Shown here one piece after another: positions 61,541-64,000 of a stretch of 64,000 bases of DNA. The translations under genes and the position numbers were made by a program. The stretch comes from Chamaecrista fasciculata (taxonomy: Eukaryota > Streptophyta > Magnoliopsida > Fabales > Fabaceae). Below the pieces are notes generated by a model. It ran no database searches. It had not been told where the DNA came from and was given only the letters and a program-made list of their open reading frames with translations. The stretch is taken from NCBI GenBank assembly GCA_003254925.1, contig QANZ01036439.1:95148-159147 (forward strand), in the 5' to 3' direction. Positions within the stretch are counted from its first letter, which is position 1. The number at the start of each line of letters is the position of its first letter.

Positions 61541-62405
61541 GAGACGAGATGTGATAAACATCGCTTGTTTGACTATGAAACAAGCGACTCATTTTCATAA
61601 TTTAATTTAATCTCATTTGTTGACAATCTCAAGTGAATATACATAGAAAGTACTTATAAAAAATAACTCGTAACTCTGACTTGAAATAAGAGATATATTA
61701 TCACTTTGAAACTAATGGAAGAAGTTATAAAAAAACATGTAACATTAATATGAAACAAATAGAACATTTATGACTCATTTGAAATCTATCTCATATATTT
61801 AGGAATAATTTGAAACTGAGGTAAAATAAAATTAAAAACTACAAAAATTAATTTTTGTTCATAAAAATATTAGAAACATGATTAATTATATATATATATT
61901 GTTTATTATCACACACGTATATAAAGATATAAGAAAATTATATAATTTTTTAAAAATATTATACACATATAATTAGAGAGAGGAGTAGTATAGAATCTAC
62001 TTTATGTGAGACAGTGAAGAGTACAATTAATCTGGCAAGGCAGAGAGAGAAGCAAGAAAGAAAGAAACAGAGAGGGAATTGCTGGGCCTAGCAAACTCTC
62101 TTACATCATATGATTACCATTCTTTTCACTTTCTTTCTTTCTTTCTTGTTTACTTTCTTACTTTCTCGGCACTCTAACTTGGCATCATCATCATCATCAT
62201 TATCAGAAAACACCAGTAGCCCAGTTGCCCTAAGAATGTTTCTTTGCAGACTACTATGCTGAAGGCTGTCATATCCTGTCAACAAATTGCATTCCTACAA
62301 TCATAATCATCTTAATTATAACACTAATAAATTCATCATTTCATTTAAATTTATTAGTAAATATGATGTTTAAAGTTTAGTTATTTATTATAATCTAAGA
62401 AAATT
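61541..62405. other. Spacer with purine/pyrimidine-rich patch
   Basis: 61600-61800 holds a further worn unit of the same dispersed repeat. 62030-62260 is richer in GC than its surroundings, with (GAAA)n, (CTTT)n and (ATC)n tracts. It could be the leader of a transcript, but no coding frame follows. Confidence 0.4.
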
Positions 62406-62414
62406 TAAAATTAT

Positions 62415-63044
62415 GGTCGAAATCCTATTTTGGTCCCTAATATATACCCTAAATTTCATTTTGGTCCCTAATATTTCCTAAAAGTTTTATCATTAGTTCC
62501 TAACTATTGAATATGATATACACACACATATATATATATATATATATCTTGTTTCAAACCTGAATATGATTAAATTAGAATTACATGTTAAATTTGATGA
62601 GTTTTTTCTTTATCCAGTTGGAGTCATCATCAATCGATATCAAATCGGGTATGAAACTGTACCCGCAAATGAGCCACTTGTTTCATGAATTTGGTTATAT
62701 ATCTCTCATTTTAGGTCTGAATGCAAAGAAATCAAAGTTACAAATTAATTTTGATGAGTTCTTTTTCTATACAGTTGGGGTCGTTGACAAACAAGATCAA
62801 ATAGTATTCTGAAATTGAGTTTGGTCAAAACATCAATATTAACTTTCAGACTACGATTTGACCTCATTTGTTAACAATCTCAATTAAACAAGGAAAGAAC
62901 TCGTTAATAGTAACTTTTCAATTGTTAGGGACCAATGATGAATTTTTTTTTAAAACATTAAGGACGAAAATGGAATCGAAAAAAAAAATAGAGATCAAAA
63001 CAAAATTTAAGGTAAACATTAAGGACCAAAAAATGTTTTTGACC
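62415..63044. mobile_element. Mutator-type MITE, 630 bp
   Basis: Exact 9-bp target duplication TAAAATTAT (62406-62414 and 63045-63053). Ends GGTCGAAATCCTATTTTGG and (complement) GGTCAAAAACATTTTTTGG. The interior has two units containing ATATCTCTCATTT and ATTTTGATGAGTT plus a TA tract (62530-62548). Confidence 0.88.
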
Positions 63045-63175
63045 TAAAATTATATCAAACCATTTATTATTTAATTTCAATTAATATCTTTAATAATATA
63101 ATTAAAATAATTACAATTATATTTTAAAAAATTAAATTGTGCAATCTTATTTTTTAATAACTAAATTAAATTATA

Positions 63176-63606
63176 TCGAATTGGTCTAGAAAATACTGAA
63201 TATGATAATATCTCTCTCATTTCAAACTCAAATACGACAAATCTAAAGTTATGAGTTTCTTTTGAGTTTTGACGAGTGCTTTAATTGGAACCATCAATAA
63301 AGGAGATTAAATTGAGTCTTAAAAGTGAGTAACTCGTTTCACGGTCAAATAATGAAATTTGTCATGTTTTTTTTTCGTTTTAAATCTGAATGCGACGAGT
63401 TCGAAATTATGTGTTAACTTTTGAAGAGTTTTTTTTTTGTCAAGTTAAGATCGTTTGCAAATGAGATCAAATTGTGTTCCGAAAGTAAGTTTAGGACTAA
63501 TTTAAATCATCTTGGAAACATATAAAACTAATCCGAAATAAATAAAAGATAATGAATTAATTTAAAATCTATCGCATACATAAGGGACCAATTTGATACT
63601 TTGGCC
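63176..63606. repeat. Further member of the dispersed GGCCAAA...CTCTCTCATTTCAA repeat
   Basis: ATTGGTCTAGAAAATACTGA, two units with TGCGACGAGTT-like phrases and GAGATCAAATT, ending at CATAAGGGACCAATTTGATA. In complement the end matches 40020-40145. Boundaries are uncertain. The DNA from 63607 to the window end has no recognised feature. Confidence 0.6.
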
Positions 63607-64000
63607 TAAAATTAATTATAATGAGCATTTGTTGAGTTAATTTGACCATTTTTATACTTTTGATACACAAATTATTTTTTAGTCCCATGAATCATACTAT
63701 TCCTATGATTATAATTCTCATGTCATGGGATTAAAGTAATTTCACTGAGGTGAGATTAAAAAACTCAAATTTCATGAAATTAAGTCCTTCTCATGAATGT
63801 TATATTTTTTAGATTATTTTTTTAATCTGCCTACCAAATATAAGATTAATTTAATCTAGACTTCATAATCTATAACTATCTTTTTATCCGTGTACCAAAC
63901 TCTCCATAATTCTTATAAGTCTTATTTTAAACTCATGTATGGACGAGACAATATAGGAGTAACTTTTATCAAATTTCAATTTAATAAAAAACATAATATG

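Noticed and set aside
1..64000. MicroRNA precursors, rRNA, CRISPR arrays
   Set aside because: I looked for common conserved plant miRNA sequences by eye and found none; no rRNA or regularly spaced short repeats with unique spacers were seen.

Overview
This window is nuclear DNA from a flowering plant, most likely a eudicot. It is AT-rich, has split genes with GT-AG introns, chloroplast-type transit peptides and a dense load of plant transposons. The species cannot be named from the sequence. Only three protein-coding genes can be supported. (1) At the left edge is the 3' two-thirds of a patatin-like phospholipase gene (pPLA-III/PLP6-8 type, + strand, 1-2033). (2) A complete chorismate synthase gene lies on the - strand (31254-38099, 13 exons, 436 aa). 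(3) A complete plastidial aminodeoxychorismate synthase gene lies on the - strand (40518-49431, 13 coding exons, 922 aa). I rebuilt the last two exon by exon. All splice phases close, and the lengths match the sizes I recall for the plant families. The two genes are adjacent and co-oriented, and they form consecutive metabolic steps: the first makes chorismate, the second commits it to p-aminobenzoate and folate.

Between the patatin-like gene and chorismate synthase (2-31 kb) there is no intact gene. The centre of this stretch (11.7-24.7 kb) is a four-copy segmental duplication. Three copies carry a roughly 800-bp fold-back (long inverted repeat). Two of them (B, C) also carry a pair of oppositely oriented, broken copies of the EIN3/EIL DNA-binding domain. 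The outer copies (A, D) share a different 3' half. Insertions private to single copies give clean empty-site comparisons: a tRNA-derived SINE, a Mutator-type MITE and a hAT element in copy A, a PIF/Harbinger element in copy C, and a short solo LTR in copy D.

Flanking and intergenic DNA is rich in long-terminal-inverted-repeat Mutator-like elements, many with exact 9-bp target duplications. Three carry GC-rich or exon-like internal sequence, as Pack-MULEs do. There are also small Helitrons (two abutting head to tail at 54.3-55.0 kb), RTE-type LINE tails inside chorismate synthase introns, and a poly(A) retro-insertion at 59.4 kb. From 50.3 to 64 kb only repeats and featureless AT-rich DNA are visible. 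Two long N gaps (7769-8182, 28271-29217), a poly-C tract with Ns in an intron and several single Ns are assembly limits.

I saw no prokaryotic system, CRISPR array, rRNA gene, convincing tRNA gene or recognisable microRNA precursor.
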